Shown here piece by piece: positions 7,217-16,699 of a DNA stretch of 35,227 nucleotides (positions are counted from its first letter, which is position 1; each line of letters starts with the position of its first letter). The stretch is taken from positions 1 through 35,227 of the forward strand of contig CAKZOO010000139.1 in assembly GCA_937136455.1 (NCBI GenBank), in the 5' to 3' direction. A program made the translations under genes and the position numbers. Under the pieces are notes generated by a model that was not told the DNA's origin, searched no databases, and saw nothing but the letters and a program-made list of their open reading frames with translations. Source of the stretch: an uncultured Flavobacteriaceae bacterium. GTDB lineage: Bacteria > Bacteroidota > Bacteroidia > Flavobacteriales > Flavobacteriaceae.

Positions 7217-7768
7217 TTAAGTTGTTGGATTAACTGTGATCTTCGCTGGATCAGCTACTCCCGTATTCAATACAGTTTCATCCATTAAGTATGCTCCATT
7301 TGCACTCTTAAATAAGAATGAAAGAGTTGCCCCGTTCATATCTCCTTGAGCCACACCTAAAGAAGCCATACCTTCTGACGCTCTTCCCGGACTTTCAAGA
7401 CCACATAGGTAATAAAGCCCAGCGTTTGATTTCACAACAATAAAAACAGGAGCTTTACCAAGCTTCAAGATTAAGTTTCTCAAAGACGCATCAAGATCAA
7501 TGAACTTTGTGCTTACTACTGTTTCATAGTGTACACTTCCGTTATCTCTACTCCCTTGAAACGTTTGCTCCAATCCTGCGAATTCAATATCCTGCTCAAA
7601 TTTATAAACAGATACCGAATTTGGATTTGCGTCTAATGCTGTGATAATATTATCGGCATCTAGTGTATAGGTTACAGCACCGTCAAAAGTACCGATATAA
7701 ACCTCTTCAACACCGCCAATTGTGTTACATCCAAAATCGTAACCGTTATCTATAATACAATCACTCAT
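7217..7768 (-). CDS. Major tail (tube) protein
   Basis: The 183-aa protein has the pattern of the tail-tube protein of Bacteroidota siphophages: GGVEEVYIGTFDG near the start, YKFEQDIEF in the middle, GSRDNGSVHYET, then LRNLILKLGKAPVFIVVKSN, YYLCGLESPGRAS and GDMNGATLSFLFKSANGAYL. It would polymerise around the tape measure to form the tail tube. It follows the major capsid gene and is flanked by two hairpins, which fits high, separately tuned expression. Confidence 0.75.
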   Translation of the reverse strand: MSDCIIDNGYDFGCNTIGGVEEVYIGTFDGAVTYTLDADNIITALDANPNSVSVYKFEQDIEFAGLEQTFQGSRDNGSVHYETVVSTKFIDLDASLRNLILKLGKAPVFIVVKSNAGLYYLCGLESPGRASEGMASLGVAQGDMNGATLSFLFKSANGAYLMDETVLNTGVADPAKITVNPTT

Positions 7769-7786
7769 GTTTTAATTTTTTAAAGT

Positions 7787-7808
7787 AAGGAGAGCCGAAA
7801 CCCTCCTT
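7787..7808 (-). terminator. Hairpin between capsid and tail-tube genes
   Basis: Stem aaggag (7787-7792) with ctcctt (7803-7808) and a 10-nt loop. The following bases on the minus-strand transcript are U-rich but interrupted, so it may be a weak terminator or an mRNA stability element protecting the capsid message. Confidence 0.5.
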
Positions 7809-7831
7809 TGTTAATATTCTTTTCAGTCTGC

Positions 7832-8824
7832 TTATGGTGCAGGAACATACAATACTTGTGATGGGTCTTGGTAATTGAATCCAATAGCAAACACAATGTC
7901 CGTTACGAAAGCTTTGTTGAACTTGTCATAGAATACATCTACCTCTTCAAGATCACTCTCCAAATCAGTAGCATATCTCAAGTTCGCCTCGTAAGTACAG
8001 AATAAGTCATCTCCACCATTTAATCCATGAGTACCTTTTATAATTAAGTTAGTACCCGGGAATTTGAAAGTGTGTTTTCCATCTCTGTTCTCATCACCTG
8101 TATTCACAAATGAAGCAGTTGCATCAAGTCCATAAGTATCTCTGATCTTGTCAGCAAGTAAGTTCATGTTTGGTAAACTCATCCACAAACAAACCTCTTC
8201 TGCATCATACAACTCATCAGTTCTGTTTTTCAAGATTGCTTTTACAGCTCCGATTGGATCAGCAGCGAAATTTGCAATACCTGTTAAATCACCAGCTCCA
8301 TAAGCTTGGTAATAACCTAAATCACCAGTTTCACCTTGAGCAATCTTTAAATAACCATCAGTCAAAGATAGGTTTCCTGACCCAGCTGTATCACCTCTCC
8401 ATACTAATTTCTCAAGTTGCTTTGAGTTTCTTTTTTGTTTCTCCTCGATGATGATTTGAGCAATGTCAGTATCTTCATTATGCGCTCCTGCTGCCATATA
8501 CATTGGAAGCTTTGCATCCATTACATCAAGACAGTTAATTTCTCTGTCGTTGATTCTAGTTGTAGTGATGTTTCTGTCTGTGATTACAGTATTATCACCT
8601 GTTTCTGCTGTTTGACAGTTTGAATTTGTCCAAGTCACATCAGATGTAAGGATATTCAACTGAGCAGTTGTTCCAGCTTTAACCCCTGTTTGTGGATTAA
8701 GCATAGCCAAAGTAGGAGCGCCTGCAATTAGGTTAGTAACTACATCACCAACTTCAATATGATCTGGCAAAGCAGATGGATCTAATGCGAAAATCTCCTT
8801 TTTTAATTCTTTTTTTGTTCTCAT
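7832..8824 (-). CDS. Major capsid protein (HK97 fold expected)
   Basis: The 330-aa length and the sequence layout fit the major capsid protein of Bacteroidota siphophages: KKEIFALDPSALPDHIEVGD at the start, then IAGAPTLAMLNPQTGVKAGT, VTWTNSNCQTAETGDNTVIT, EKLVWRGDTAGSG (about 143), ADPIGAVKAILKNRTDELYD (about 185), and near the end VFYDKFNKAFVTDIVFAIGF. It lies directly after scaffold and protease genes, the expected head-assembly order. The leader is A/T-rich. Confidence 0.85.
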   Translation of the reverse strand: MRTKKELKKEIFALDPSALPDHIEVGDVVTNLIAGAPTLAMLNPQTGVKAGTTAQLNILTSDVTWTNSNCQTAETGDNTVITDRNITTTRINDREINCLDVMDAKLPMYMAAGAHNEDTDIAQIIIEEKQKRNSKQLEKLVWRGDTAGSGNLSLTDGYLKIAQGETGDLGYYQAYGAGDLTGIANFAADPIGAVKAILKNRTDELYDAEEVCLWMSLPNMNLLADKIRDTYGLDATASFVNTGDENRDGKHTFKFPGTNLIIKGTHGLNGGDDLFCTYEANLRYATDLESDLEEVDVFYDKFNKAFVTDIVFAIGFNYQDPSQVLYVPAP

Positions 8825-8851
8825 CTTTCTATTATTTCATTTTTTTTTATT

Positions 8852-9412
8852 TTAAACTCTTCCTGTTACTTGATGAAGTTTACTAACAGGCTTCTTTTTT
8901 TCTTCTGTGTTTTTAAATCTCACTCTAGTATCTGTGTGAGTTTCTGCTGATTCTTTTTTGAACTCTTCAAATGCTGCTTCCTGAGTTTTGAATTTTGATT
9001 CAATTGTTGTCAATCTTTCAGCAATATTTGTAAGTAATTCAAGAGTCTCATCTTTTTCAAGTTCAACCTCTTTATCTTCTTCTTTTTCCTCTTTTTCTTC
9101 CATTTCTTCCTCTGTCTCTTCCATTTCAGCCTCAACAACCTCAGAAATAACTCCTTCAACAACTACGATTGAAGTTCCTGTTTCTAAAACATAAGTTCCA
9201 TCTGCTACTTCAACAAGACCGTCCTCTGTAACTTCTTGCACAGGTTGATCCACTGAAATGTCAGCAACTCTCATGATTCTCCCATCTTCTGTTTTCACAT
9301 CAACAAAAGCCTCATCCGTTTCTTCTTTGTTCTCATCCTCAAATTTTTGAGTATCCTCTTCTTTGTCTTGTAGGATATCCCAAATCTTTTGAAATTTTTC
9401 TTTGATATTCAT
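8852..9412 (-). CDS. Probable capsid scaffold protein
   Basis: The 186-aa protein is extremely acidic (Glu/Asp/Lys runs at about 110-130) with a C-terminal coiled coil (about 128-165, LLTNIAERLTTIESKFKTQE) and a basic tail ending KPVSKLHQVTGRV. Placement between the XkdF-like protease and the major capsid gene, and low complexity with a coiled coil, match head scaffolds that are cleaved and expelled during maturation. A middle segment (about 55-90) resembles a small beta hairpin domain, so a mixed function is possible. Confidence 0.6.
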   Translation of the reverse strand: MNIKEKFQKIWDILQDKEEDTQKFEDENKEETDEAFVDVKTEDGRIMRVADISVDQPVQEVTEDGLVEVADGTYVLETGTSIVVVEGVISEVVEAEMEETEEEMEEKEEKEEDKEVELEKDETLELLTNIAERLTTIESKFKTQEAAFEEFKKESAETHTDTRVRFKNTEEKKKPVSKLHQVTGRV

Positions 9413-9451
9413 TTTTCTTTTTATTTTTAAATGTTACAATTGTGCAAATGT

Positions 9452-10090
9452 TTAACCGTTTGTTAAAATTTTTTCAATCAGCTTTAATTTTACTAGGTCA
9501 TGTTTTTCTGATTCCATGATCTCCTTCATTAAATCTTTTTTCTTTTCTAAATTCATGGATTCATAGTTTTCAATAAAAGCACCCTCCAAAGAAAATCCGT
9601 TAAATTCTCCACTCATTACAAACTCATTCCAATATTTATCATTTGCAATGTAGAATGAAGCAATCCAAGTTCCATCTGGAACATCAAACAACTCACTTTT
9701 TACTTTATCTCCTGTGATGTAAGACTCAACCATGAACACGTCCTGTACTCTTTTGGTTGCATCGTGGTTTAAATTGATCATATTCTGCTTTCCTTCCATC
9801 ATGTACTTATTTCGCATTCTGCGAATTGTCTCTGCTGAAAACTTCACATAATATTCTCCAAGTTCTTGGGAGTATCTATAAATTTCTGTCTCTGCCAACA
9901 TGACTGGAGAAGTCACGATTCTTTGCACCATGTTGGTTGTGAAAAGCTCTTTCTTTTTTGCTTCCTTTTCTTGTTTATTGAAAGCGTGCCAATCAATCTG
10001 TGTTGCTGGCTCATCGACAAAAGAGATTGCATCCATTCCTGAATACATATTATCGTCCTCGATGTCTAAATAAATTATTTTCTTACTCAT
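9452..10090 (-). CDS. XkdF-like prohead maturation protease
   Basis: The 212-aa protein carries the marks of XkdF-type serine proteases: AISFVDEPAT (21-30), SPVMLAETEIYRY (61-73), GEYYVKFSAETI, NLNHD (107-110) with the likely catalytic His109, VFMVESYI, DVPDGTWIASF, and NGFSLEGAF (164-172) with the likely catalytic Ser167. Such enzymes cut the scaffold and capsid precursor. In many Bacteroidota phages the XkdF domain is joined to a C-terminal MuF-like region; here a protein resembling that region is separate, at 12432-13010, beyond the tape-measure gene. Confidence 0.8.
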   Translation of the reverse strand: MSKKIIYLDIEDDNMYSGMDAISFVDEPATQIDWHAFNKQEKEAKKKELFTTNMVQRIVTSPVMLAETEIYRYSQELGEYYVKFSAETIRRMRNKYMMEGKQNMINLNHDATKRVQDVFMVESYITGDKVKSELFDVPDGTWIASFYIANDKYWNEFVMSGEFNGFSLEGAFIENYESMNLEKKKDLMKEIMESEKHDLVKLKLIEKILTNG

Positions 10091-10119
10091 GTTTATAAAT
10101 GTTTCATTCTGTTAAATGT

Positions 10120-12432
10120 TTAACCAATTGTAGCAGCTTCCTTCACTCTTGTAACTCTGTTTTGTACATCCGTAATATCTGACTCCACTACGATTACCCT
10201 TTGGTCTGGTTTGTTATCCGCATATACTGGCTCTGTGCTAGATATCTGAGGAGCTAAACTAATCCCACCCCCTGCTTGATTTATAGCAGAAAGAGTTTGA
10301 GGAAACATTTGTGCGGATGTTGAATTGATTACCATCTCACCTGGAGCAAGTAGCGCATCAACCGAGTCCACGTTTGAAGGCATTCCCGGAACTACACCAC
10401 CTTTTGCTGCTCTAAACTTCTGAGCTGATATAATACCGATCTGTGCTGCTCCTGCCGCAGCATTAATTGCTGATTGAATTATCCCTAAAGGAAATGGTGC
10501 ACTCAATCCTGAGATAACCGCTTGAGCCGTTCCCATGATTGCCTGTGAAATCCTCATACCTTTATCAATGTTAAAGGCTTTCCTTGCTGCCATTCGCTCT
10601 TCCATTTGCCTTTTCTGTTCAATCAACTTCAATTTGTTATCGTATTGTTGTTGATCAATCTCCCTGTTTGCAAGTTGGGCTTTTAGGCTTTCAGTTTCTT
10701 TTGAGTATCTCTGCTCTCTTTCGTATGAAGCCTGTTCTGCTTGTTCATTTAGTGCGTCCTGCGCTAATGAAAAGATTTGATTCAAAGAATCCGCTGCTAT
10801 TGCAAATGACTCTTGAATTGTTTCAATTAACTGAGCGTTATTACTTTGCCATGCGTCTATCCTATCTTTCAGAGTAACTTCTGTTGTTTCTCTTGAATTC
10901 TTTTGGATTTGCTTGTTAGCGTCTTGATGAATCTGAACAACTTCTTTTGAATCTTTTTTAGCGTACTTATATCGAATACTAGAAATGTCCTCAAGAAGCT
11001 TCTCCTCTGCTTGCTTTCTAAGAGCAACGTGTGAATCTAAATTATCTTTTAAATTCTTGGTTTCTTGCTCGAATTGGAACTGTCTTAATTGCAATTCTTT
11101 TTCAAGCCCGTCATCCATCATCTCAATACGGTTCTTCTCGTATTCTTCCCAGCCTTTTGTTTCATCATCAATGATCTTTTGCTGCCTTCTTTGCTCCTCT
11201 TCCCAAAGCTTTTTTCTAAAGTTGTTTAGGTCAATCTCTGATTTTGTTTTTTGCTTATTTGCATCCTCATATTGCTTGACAGATTTCTTAAGGTTTTCCC
11301 TCTCACCTATCAAGGCAATCTGATCAATTGCACTTTTCTTTTCCCAAAAATGCTCACCCTCTTTTAAAAGATCGTCGTAATATTTTTGTACATCTTTTTG
11401 ATTATCGAATTGAATCCCTCTCCCAGTTAACTCTTGAGTGAGTCTCATCTTCTCCATTGTATCCTTAACAATAAGCTCATTGGCTGCAAGAGTTTCCTCT
11501 AGCATTTGCCTCCTCATCTCTGTTGAGTTTTGACCAAGAGACTCAACTAAGGCAATTTCCAGCTCATAGGCTTCACGCATCTCATCACGCTCTTTCTTTC
11601 TTTGCTCAATGAGTTTATCAAGTTCTTTAATCCTTGCCTTTATTCCAGCCATTGCGACATCATGAGCAGCCTTTGCGATTGCAGCATTCTCTTTTGTTGC
11701 CTCACTCATTTTGATATAAGCTAAAGCAACCAATCCTAATGGACCAAGTAACACAAGCAAGTATTTACTCATGTCTTTTATCCACTTTATAACACCTTTT
11801 ATTTTTTTACCTAAAAGAACCAACCCTGCAACTAAAGAACCAATAGCAACCACGATCAACCCGATTGGGTTCGCTGTCATTACTGCATTGAGTACAGTTT
11901 GGGCAACTGTTAAAATCTTAGTTTTTGCTGCTGCTATTAATTGACCACTTGATAAAGCCTGAACTGCTGCGGAGTATGCTGTTGTTATCACATTGGACAA
12001 CTTCATGAGTGAAGCATAAGACTCCATTGCACCCGTTACAATCTTGGTTGCTCCCTCGACCATTGCCATTGTTTGCACGACCTTTTCAAGAGATTGATTC
12101 CCAGCTCCTACTAAAGCCATTCCCCCAGCCATATCCATGAAACCACCTGCAACTGATTTAAGCTCAGATGCAACCTGTTCATTGTCCAGAGCCTCCATTG
12201 CCAACTCCTGATTTTTAATTTCACGATTGACCTTGATCATCTCTTTTCTTAACTCCTCATAAGCCTCAGTACCTACTTCAACTCCTTCAAGAGCTTTATT
12301 AAGTCTCTCAGCTTCCTCTCGCATATCGCCAAGAGTGCTTAAAGTTTTTTCAGTTTCCACTTCCAGCCCTGCCATATTTTTGACAGCGCTTTGAGTGTCA
12401 AGAGATAAATTTATTTGTACTGACTTTGCCAT
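10120..12432 (-). CDS. Tail tape measure protein
   Basis: The 770-aa protein has an N-terminal helical region, a hydrophobic middle with several membrane-type segments (about 185-250, with ANPIGLIVVAIGSLVAGLVL), long charged coiled coils (about 265-640), and a Gly-rich end with GGVVPGMPSNVDSVDALLAPGE followed by VINSTSAQMF. This is the standard tape-measure design. At about 1.5 angstrom per residue the tail would be near 115 nm. The gene lies between a MuF-like gene and the head protease, far from the tail chaperone at 21 kb, which is unusual. Confidence 0.85.
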   Translation of the reverse strand: MAKSVQINLSLDTQSAVKNMAGLEVETEKTLSTLGDMREEAERLNKALEGVEVGTEAYEELRKEMIKVNREIKNQELAMEALDNEQVASELKSVAGGFMDMAGGMALVGAGNQSLEKVVQTMAMVEGATKIVTGAMESYASLMKLSNVITTAYSAAVQALSSGQLIAAAKTKILTVAQTVLNAVMTANPIGLIVVAIGSLVAGLVLLGKKIKGVIKWIKDMSKYLLVLLGPLGLVALAYIKMSEATKENAAIAKAAHDVAMAGIKARIKELDKLIEQRKKERDEMREAYELEIALVESLGQNSTEMRRQMLEETLAANELIVKDTMEKMRLTQELTGRGIQFDNQKDVQKYYDDLLKEGEHFWEKKSAIDQIALIGERENLKKSVKQYEDANKQKTKSEIDLNNFRKKLWEEEQRRQQKIIDDETKGWEEYEKNRIEMMDDGLEKELQLRQFQFEQETKNLKDNLDSHVALRKQAEEKLLEDISSIRYKYAKKDSKEVVQIHQDANKQIQKNSRETTEVTLKDRIDAWQSNNAQLIETIQESFAIAADSLNQIFSLAQDALNEQAEQASYEREQRYSKETESLKAQLANREIDQQQYDNKLKLIEQKRQMEERMAARKAFNIDKGMRISQAIMGTAQAVISGLSAPFPLGIIQSAINAAAGAAQIGIISAQKFRAAKGGVVPGMPSNVDSVDALLAPGEMVINSTSAQMFPQTLSAINQAGGGISLAPQISSTEPVYADNKPDQRVIVVESDITDVQNRVTRVKEAATIG

Positions 12433-13010
12433 TATTCTGGTGCGCCTCCTACGCTTCCTTTGTCTACTTGTTTTGGTTGTAAAGAATTAGGTGCTTTTAC
12501 TAGTTTCTGAGATTCGGTATCATAGTAGTATTTCGTCCAGAAGTGCTTACAATTCTTCCCTCCACGATAACGAAATACTGAATAAATATTACTCCCTCCT
12601 TGCCCTAGTCCGGGGTTTGGTGTAAGTCTTAAAATGTCTTGGTATCTCATTACTGAGCTTCGAGTCCTAGTAGCCAACTTAATACAGAACTCTCTGGAGT
12701 TTGAACCATATCCCCTAGAACCGTATGCGTTTGAATCGTATAAGTAAAGATTAACTATTTTGAATTGGCTTTTTTTTTCAAAGTTTTCTCTACCTATTTC
12801 ATAGTCGTCTTCCTCAATTTCATAGCTTTCAGCATTCTGAAAATCTTCATAAGTCAACCCTAACTCCTCCATAGGTATTCCTATATCTGGATTACTATCT
12901 AAAGTCATGACTATTTCAGCTTTACAAAGCTCCTCTTCAATAGCTTTCTTTCTTTCTTCGTCTGTTAGGTCTTTATCAAAAACCTGTTTTAAATCGCATA
13001 GTTTACACAT
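12432..13010 (-). CDS. Structural protein resembling the C-terminal part of XkdF-MuF proteins
   Basis: The first third has CKLCDL and an acidic helical region. The last third (about 105-165) has SREFCIKLATRTRS, RYQDILRLTPNPGLGQGG, then VFRYRGGKNCKHFWTKYYY. In XkdF-MuF head proteins of Bacteroidota phages an FC...RGG..C.H.W pattern closes the protein; that comparison is from memory. Cys and His residues there may bind a metal. Here it is a separate 192-aa gene whose stop overlaps the tape-measure start by 1 nt. Confidence 0.55.
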   Translation of the reverse strand: MCKLCDLKQVFDKDLTDEERKKAIEEELCKAEIVMTLDSNPDIGIPMEELGLTYEDFQNAESYEIEEDDYEIGRENFEKKSQFKIVNLYLYDSNAYGSRGYGSNSREFCIKLATRTRSSVMRYQDILRLTPNPGLGQGGSNIYSVFRYRGGKNCKHFWTKYYYDTESQKLVKAPNSLQPKQVDKGSVGGAPE

Positions 13011-13012
13011 AA

Positions 13013-13543
13013 TTAAGCAACTGAATATGAAATTTTATATTTTGTAGTCCATCTAACACTTGTAGCAGCCTCTCCAGTACATTGAATTAAAGCATTTGTT
13101 CCTGATAGTGTCATTGTGGCTGTGAGTGTTGTGAAATCCCCCGATACATTCTGAACTAAAGAACCTACCGCTGTAAGTACACCTCCATCATTTTTATATA
13201 ACTGCCTCAGATAAATGTTAGCTGCTTTTGATCCATCACTTTGAATTGCCATTACCTCTGCTTCTAACAATAAAGCCGAATCATCAGGAACGGGAACACT
13301 CGCAATATTAAAAGGAGTATTGCCAGACGAACTACCTTTAACACCGAGTCCAGAAGTTTCTATTTCTGTTATGCCATTATCATCTCTAAAAAAAAGCCTT
13401 CCGTTAAATGTGTTCAAATAAAGCTCACCAAGAAATATGTCGTTTTCATCAAAATCGTTTAAATCATCAGATAGTGGAATAGTTGGTACTAATCCTTCTA
13501 TTGTGCATCTCTTTACTCTTACCCTTGAAAACTCTGTACTCAT
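13013..13543 (-). CDS. Small tail-fibre-like protein
   Basis: The N-terminal 60 residues carry the anchor-type motif GELYLNTFNGRLFFRDDNG, common at the start of phage fibre and tropism proteins. The C-terminal 110 residues are beta-rich and Ser/Thr/Ala-rich, consistent with a jelly-roll or fibre head domain. The total of 176 aa is short for a full fibre. It lies downstream of the 1011-aa baseplate gene, separated by a 120-bp gap containing a hairpin. Confidence 0.6.
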   Translation of the reverse strand: MSTEFSRVRVKRCTIEGLVPTIPLSDDLNDFDENDIFLGELYLNTFNGRLFFRDDNGITEIETSGLGVKGSSSGNTPFNIASVPVPDDSALLLEAEVMAIQSDGSKAANIYLRQLYKNDGGVLTAVGSLVQNVSGDFTTLTATMTLSGTNALIQCTGEAATSVRWTTKYKISYSVA

Positions 13544-13584
13544 CCTTTTATTTTTAAATGTTTTTTTATTACAATTGTTTCTCT

Positions 13585-13592
13585 TATATTTG
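13585..13592 (+). promoter_or_regulatory. Possible plus-strand -7 element in the tail region
   Basis: TATATTTG on the plus strand fits TAnnTTTG, but the -33 position is only a T-run. Together with the terminator at 13627-13665 it would define a plus-strand RNA of about 65 nt. Weak on its own. Confidence 0.3.
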
Positions 13593-13626
13593 GCTCATAG
13601 TTTTTTTCAAAAAATCAATGATTGTT

Positions 13627-13665
13627 AAAGGGAAGTTGCTACAACGGTAGATTTCCCTTTTTTTT
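13627..13665 (+). terminator. Hairpin with T-run between baseplate and fibre genes
   Basis: An 8-bp stem, aaagggaa (13627-13634) with ttcccttt (13653-13660), followed on the plus strand by eight T (13658-13665). On the minus strand it directly follows the stop of the baseplate gene at 13664, with a short U-run. It may act in both directions. Confidence 0.75.
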
Positions 13666-16600
13666 ACCCTTGTATTTCTCCTTGAGTCGCACTATTCTGT
13701 GTTCCGTCTATAATCACTCTTTTCTTTGAGTCGCCTTCATAATTCCTTACACTGTCCTCACCACCGTCGATAACATCAATCAAATTCGTTTTATCTATTG
13801 CCATAACTTCATCCTCTCCACCGTCTATAATTGTTATCTTACTTGGATTCGATATTCCTTCGTCTGTAATTTTAGTACCATCTACATAGACAGCTCCTGA
13901 CTCATCAATTAGATTTCCATCACCAACTGAAATGAAACCATCAACTCCAGGAAGCACCGTATTATTATTTCCTACGATAATACCCTGCTTAACTCCAGGA
14001 GGCACATAGTTTCCAGTTCCTTGAACTTTCACCCCTAGTGAATTTATGCTGTTGCCATCTCTACCTTGATACTCAGCACCGTTTTTTGATTGAGTTGGGG
14101 TTAATCCCGTTGTAATTACATCACCCTCTAAGTCTATTGGGTTTATCCCACCGTCAGCAGGCAAATAACAAACCCCTTGACCATACTCACCCCCTAAAGC
14201 ATTACAACAATCTTCACTAATAAACTGCCCAGACGTAGATTTGTAGTATTGCCTATCTTTTATATCAGCAACAATCAAATCATTAGGACAATCCGTATTG
14301 CTAACAGGAAGCACAACATTATATTTATTAATTACCGTTAAATCAATAATCTTATATAGAACAACCTTTGTCAATTTGTCCGATCCAATAGGATTGAAGT
14401 CTTTAATATTCATCACTCGCCAATATGAACCATCGATTTTAATTAAATCTCTGAAATCAAATTGAGCAATATCTAAAGAAGTGAGCTTAACAAAGCACTC
14501 TAATAGTCTAGAGTTCTTATCTGTGATGTTATTTAATGTTGCTCTATGAAATTTTCTATATAAGTTTGAAGCAGGATATACAGCAGGATTCCAATATATT
14601 TTATCTGGCGCTCCAAAATCCAAAGATTCTTGTGGATTGTATGGATCATCCCACATCCCTGCATAGGGATAACTTGATAAACCTGTTCCAGAATCAGAAA
14701 TATTTTCCTTTAATAAAAGTGAATCTGCTTCAATGGATTTCAATCCATCATAAAACAAAATTCTTGGTTTGACCTTTTTTGCTTTGTAGTTTTCATCATC
14801 CTTCTCTACATAGAAAGGCGCAACCCTTCCATTTATCAAATGACTAGAGCAAGGAGTTGGTGAGAATTTAACCTCTGTTTTTTGAAGTTTCTTTGAAAAG
14901 TCGTTTAGTACGTTTATCTCCTGCTCAGCGTATATCTTTTTTGTTTCTGCATTATACTCCTTATTGTATAAATCATCATCTTGAGTATAAGTATAAAGGT
15001 AAGTCCTTGCATCTAGCTCACTCATTGGAGTGATTACTAAATCTTTACTTCTATCTACTAATTTTGTCCAGTCCTTAACCTTCTGCTTTGATTTGAAAAA
15101 GTCGTCTCTTGGCTCAATTATTAGATTTCTTTCATTGTTTGGATCGTCCTGAATGATTAAGTTAAACATCTTGACTACATCAAGAAACATATCCTTTATC
15201 TTGATAGTATCATTTAAAAGGTTGTTCACCTTCAAATCTTCATTACCATAGGATTGATTTGATGATGGTTTTATAATCATCTTTGTAAATGAACCATCAA
15301 AGGACTCCTTTAAAACTAGAGCTGCATAAGTTTTCCAATCATCACCAGCCCATGAAACGTTAGGCTGTTGTCTAAATGCAACTAAAACCTTTATCTCATC
15401 ACCCGGCTCTAGGAATACATTTGAAGCGGATAACCCAAATACAAGAGGACTATCTAAATCAATGAATGGAGCATTAGGGTCTTGCCAATTTGAAGCCGTT
15501 TCACTAAATGCACTTGGAACAAAATCAATCACCCCATCTGGATTTGATGGATCATCGGGGTCTCTTGTTGAGTCTAATTCAATTACACTGCCATCGACTT
15601 TATGTAAATACAACCTATACAAATAAGAAAGATTACCAGAGTTGTATTCCATCAACCCTGAATTTCTAGTATTGAAATAGGCAACAAATAATTTACCGTC
15701 TAAATTTATATCGTACCTCCCAGCCTTTGAACAAGTGAAAATATTTCCATCCCATTGACCAAGCTCATCTGTGAAAGTTAAATCCTCCCCTCCATCTGTC
15801 ACCGTTCCTGTCTCTCGATCAAAACCAGTTCCATCCGCACTCAATTGATAGCCAGCACCCCATGACTCATACCAACCTTCTGCTGCATTATTAGCTCCTG
15901 TTACGGCTCTTTTGTATGGTGTTAAAAACTTATATTCACCCGATAGAATATTTCCGTTTATACTTGTCCTAACATTCCTCTCTTCAAACTGCTCTGCATT
16001 GATTTCAATCTTATCCTGAATGAATGGAATGATTAATTTCTTGAAGTATTCTGAATTGAAGAAATTTGATGTGTAGGTATATCCTGCGAACTCAAACATT
16101 TTATCTATGTAGGTTTTAAGATAGAATGCTGGGTACATATCATAGATATAGACTGAATCAAATATATCTGTATTGTCACCTCTTACATCGTAAGGATAAA
16201 CATAACCCTGACCAGTCTTACCCAAGAAAACCCTATCACCGTTTACATCACATGAATAAGTCCAAGAGTCTTGAATTGTGTCTTTGTCTCTTGTGTGATC
16301 GTATTCTGAAAAATCAAGATTCTTTAAAGTGTAATCTTTGAAATCAGATATAATATTATTCAGTTCTCCAAATATGGAAACATCATAATCGATCTCACCA
16401 TTTGTGTTGTGTATTTTTAATAGTTGAAGGTTTCCCTTCATTACTGTATTACTTCCCACAGTAATTGAAGCAGGAACTTTGATATTTGGATTGTAGTTTA
16501 TATTGTCTACATTGACATCAAATATCTGTTTGAAAAATAGATTATTTGATTTACTACCCGGTATGGTGATTGTTTTTGAGAAGTTTGTTTTCCTCTTCTC

Positions 16601-16699
16601 GACATTCAATATATCCTCAATTTCAAAATTGAGTGATACACCTACATCATCATAAGTGTCTAATACTTTACCGCCTGCAATTATTCTGAAATCATTCAT
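13664..16699 (-). CDS. Baseplate/tail-tip protein with C-terminal fibre region
   Basis: The 1011-aa protein begins with RIIAGGKVLDTYDDVGVSLN and has LNVEKRKTNFSKTITIPGS (about 32-50), a start typical of tail-tip proteins of Bacteroidota siphophages. The middle is beta-rich. The last 160 residues change character: GVKVQGTGNYVPPGVKQGII, then VGNNNTVLPGVDGF, and repeated IDGGEDEVMAID and VIDGGEDSVRNY, which look like a fibre or beta-helix extension. It overlaps the upstream tail gene by 1 nt. It probably contacts the host surface. Confidence 0.7.
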   Translation of the reverse strand: MNDFRIIAGGKVLDTYDDVGVSLNFEIEDILNVEKRKTNFSKTITIPGSKSNNLFFKQIFDVNVDNINYNPNIKVPASITVGSNTVMKGNLQLLKIHNTNGEIDYDVSIFGELNNIISDFKDYTLKNLDFSEYDHTRDKDTIQDSWTYSCDVNGDRVFLGKTGQGYVYPYDVRGDNTDIFDSVYIYDMYPAFYLKTYIDKMFEFAGYTYTSNFFNSEYFKKLIIPFIQDKIEINAEQFEERNVRTSINGNILSGEYKFLTPYKRAVTGANNAAEGWYESWGAGYQLSADGTGFDRETGTVTDGGEDLTFTDELGQWDGNIFTCSKAGRYDINLDGKLFVAYFNTRNSGLMEYNSGNLSYLYRLYLHKVDGSVIELDSTRDPDDPSNPDGVIDFVPSAFSETASNWQDPNAPFIDLDSPLVFGLSASNVFLEPGDEIKVLVAFRQQPNVSWAGDDWKTYAALVLKESFDGSFTKMIIKPSSNQSYGNEDLKVNNLLNDTIKIKDMFLDVVKMFNLIIQDDPNNERNLIIEPRDDFFKSKQKVKDWTKLVDRSKDLVITPMSELDARTYLYTYTQDDDLYNKEYNAETKKIYAEQEINVLNDFSKKLQKTEVKFSPTPCSSHLINGRVAPFYVEKDDENYKAKKVKPRILFYDGLKSIEADSLLLKENISDSGTGLSSYPYAGMWDDPYNPQESLDFGAPDKIYWNPAVYPASNLYRKFHRATLNNITDKNSRLLECFVKLTSLDIAQFDFRDLIKIDGSYWRVMNIKDFNPIGSDKLTKVVLYKIIDLTVINKYNVVLPVSNTDCPNDLIVADIKDRQYYKSTSGQFISEDCCNALGGEYGQGVCYLPADGGINPIDLEGDVITTGLTPTQSKNGAEYQGRDGNSINSLGVKVQGTGNYVPPGVKQGIIVGNNNTVLPGVDGFISVGDGNLIDESGAVYVDGTKITDEGISNPSKITIIDGGEDEVMAIDKTNLIDVIDGGEDSVRNYEGDSKKRVIIDGTQNSATQGEIQG

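Noticed and set aside
10584..11323. Plus-strand ORFs of about 100 codons inside the tape measure gene
   Set aside because: They mirror the strongly biased codons of the tape measure protein, have no start context or family, and all neighbouring genes are on the minus strand.
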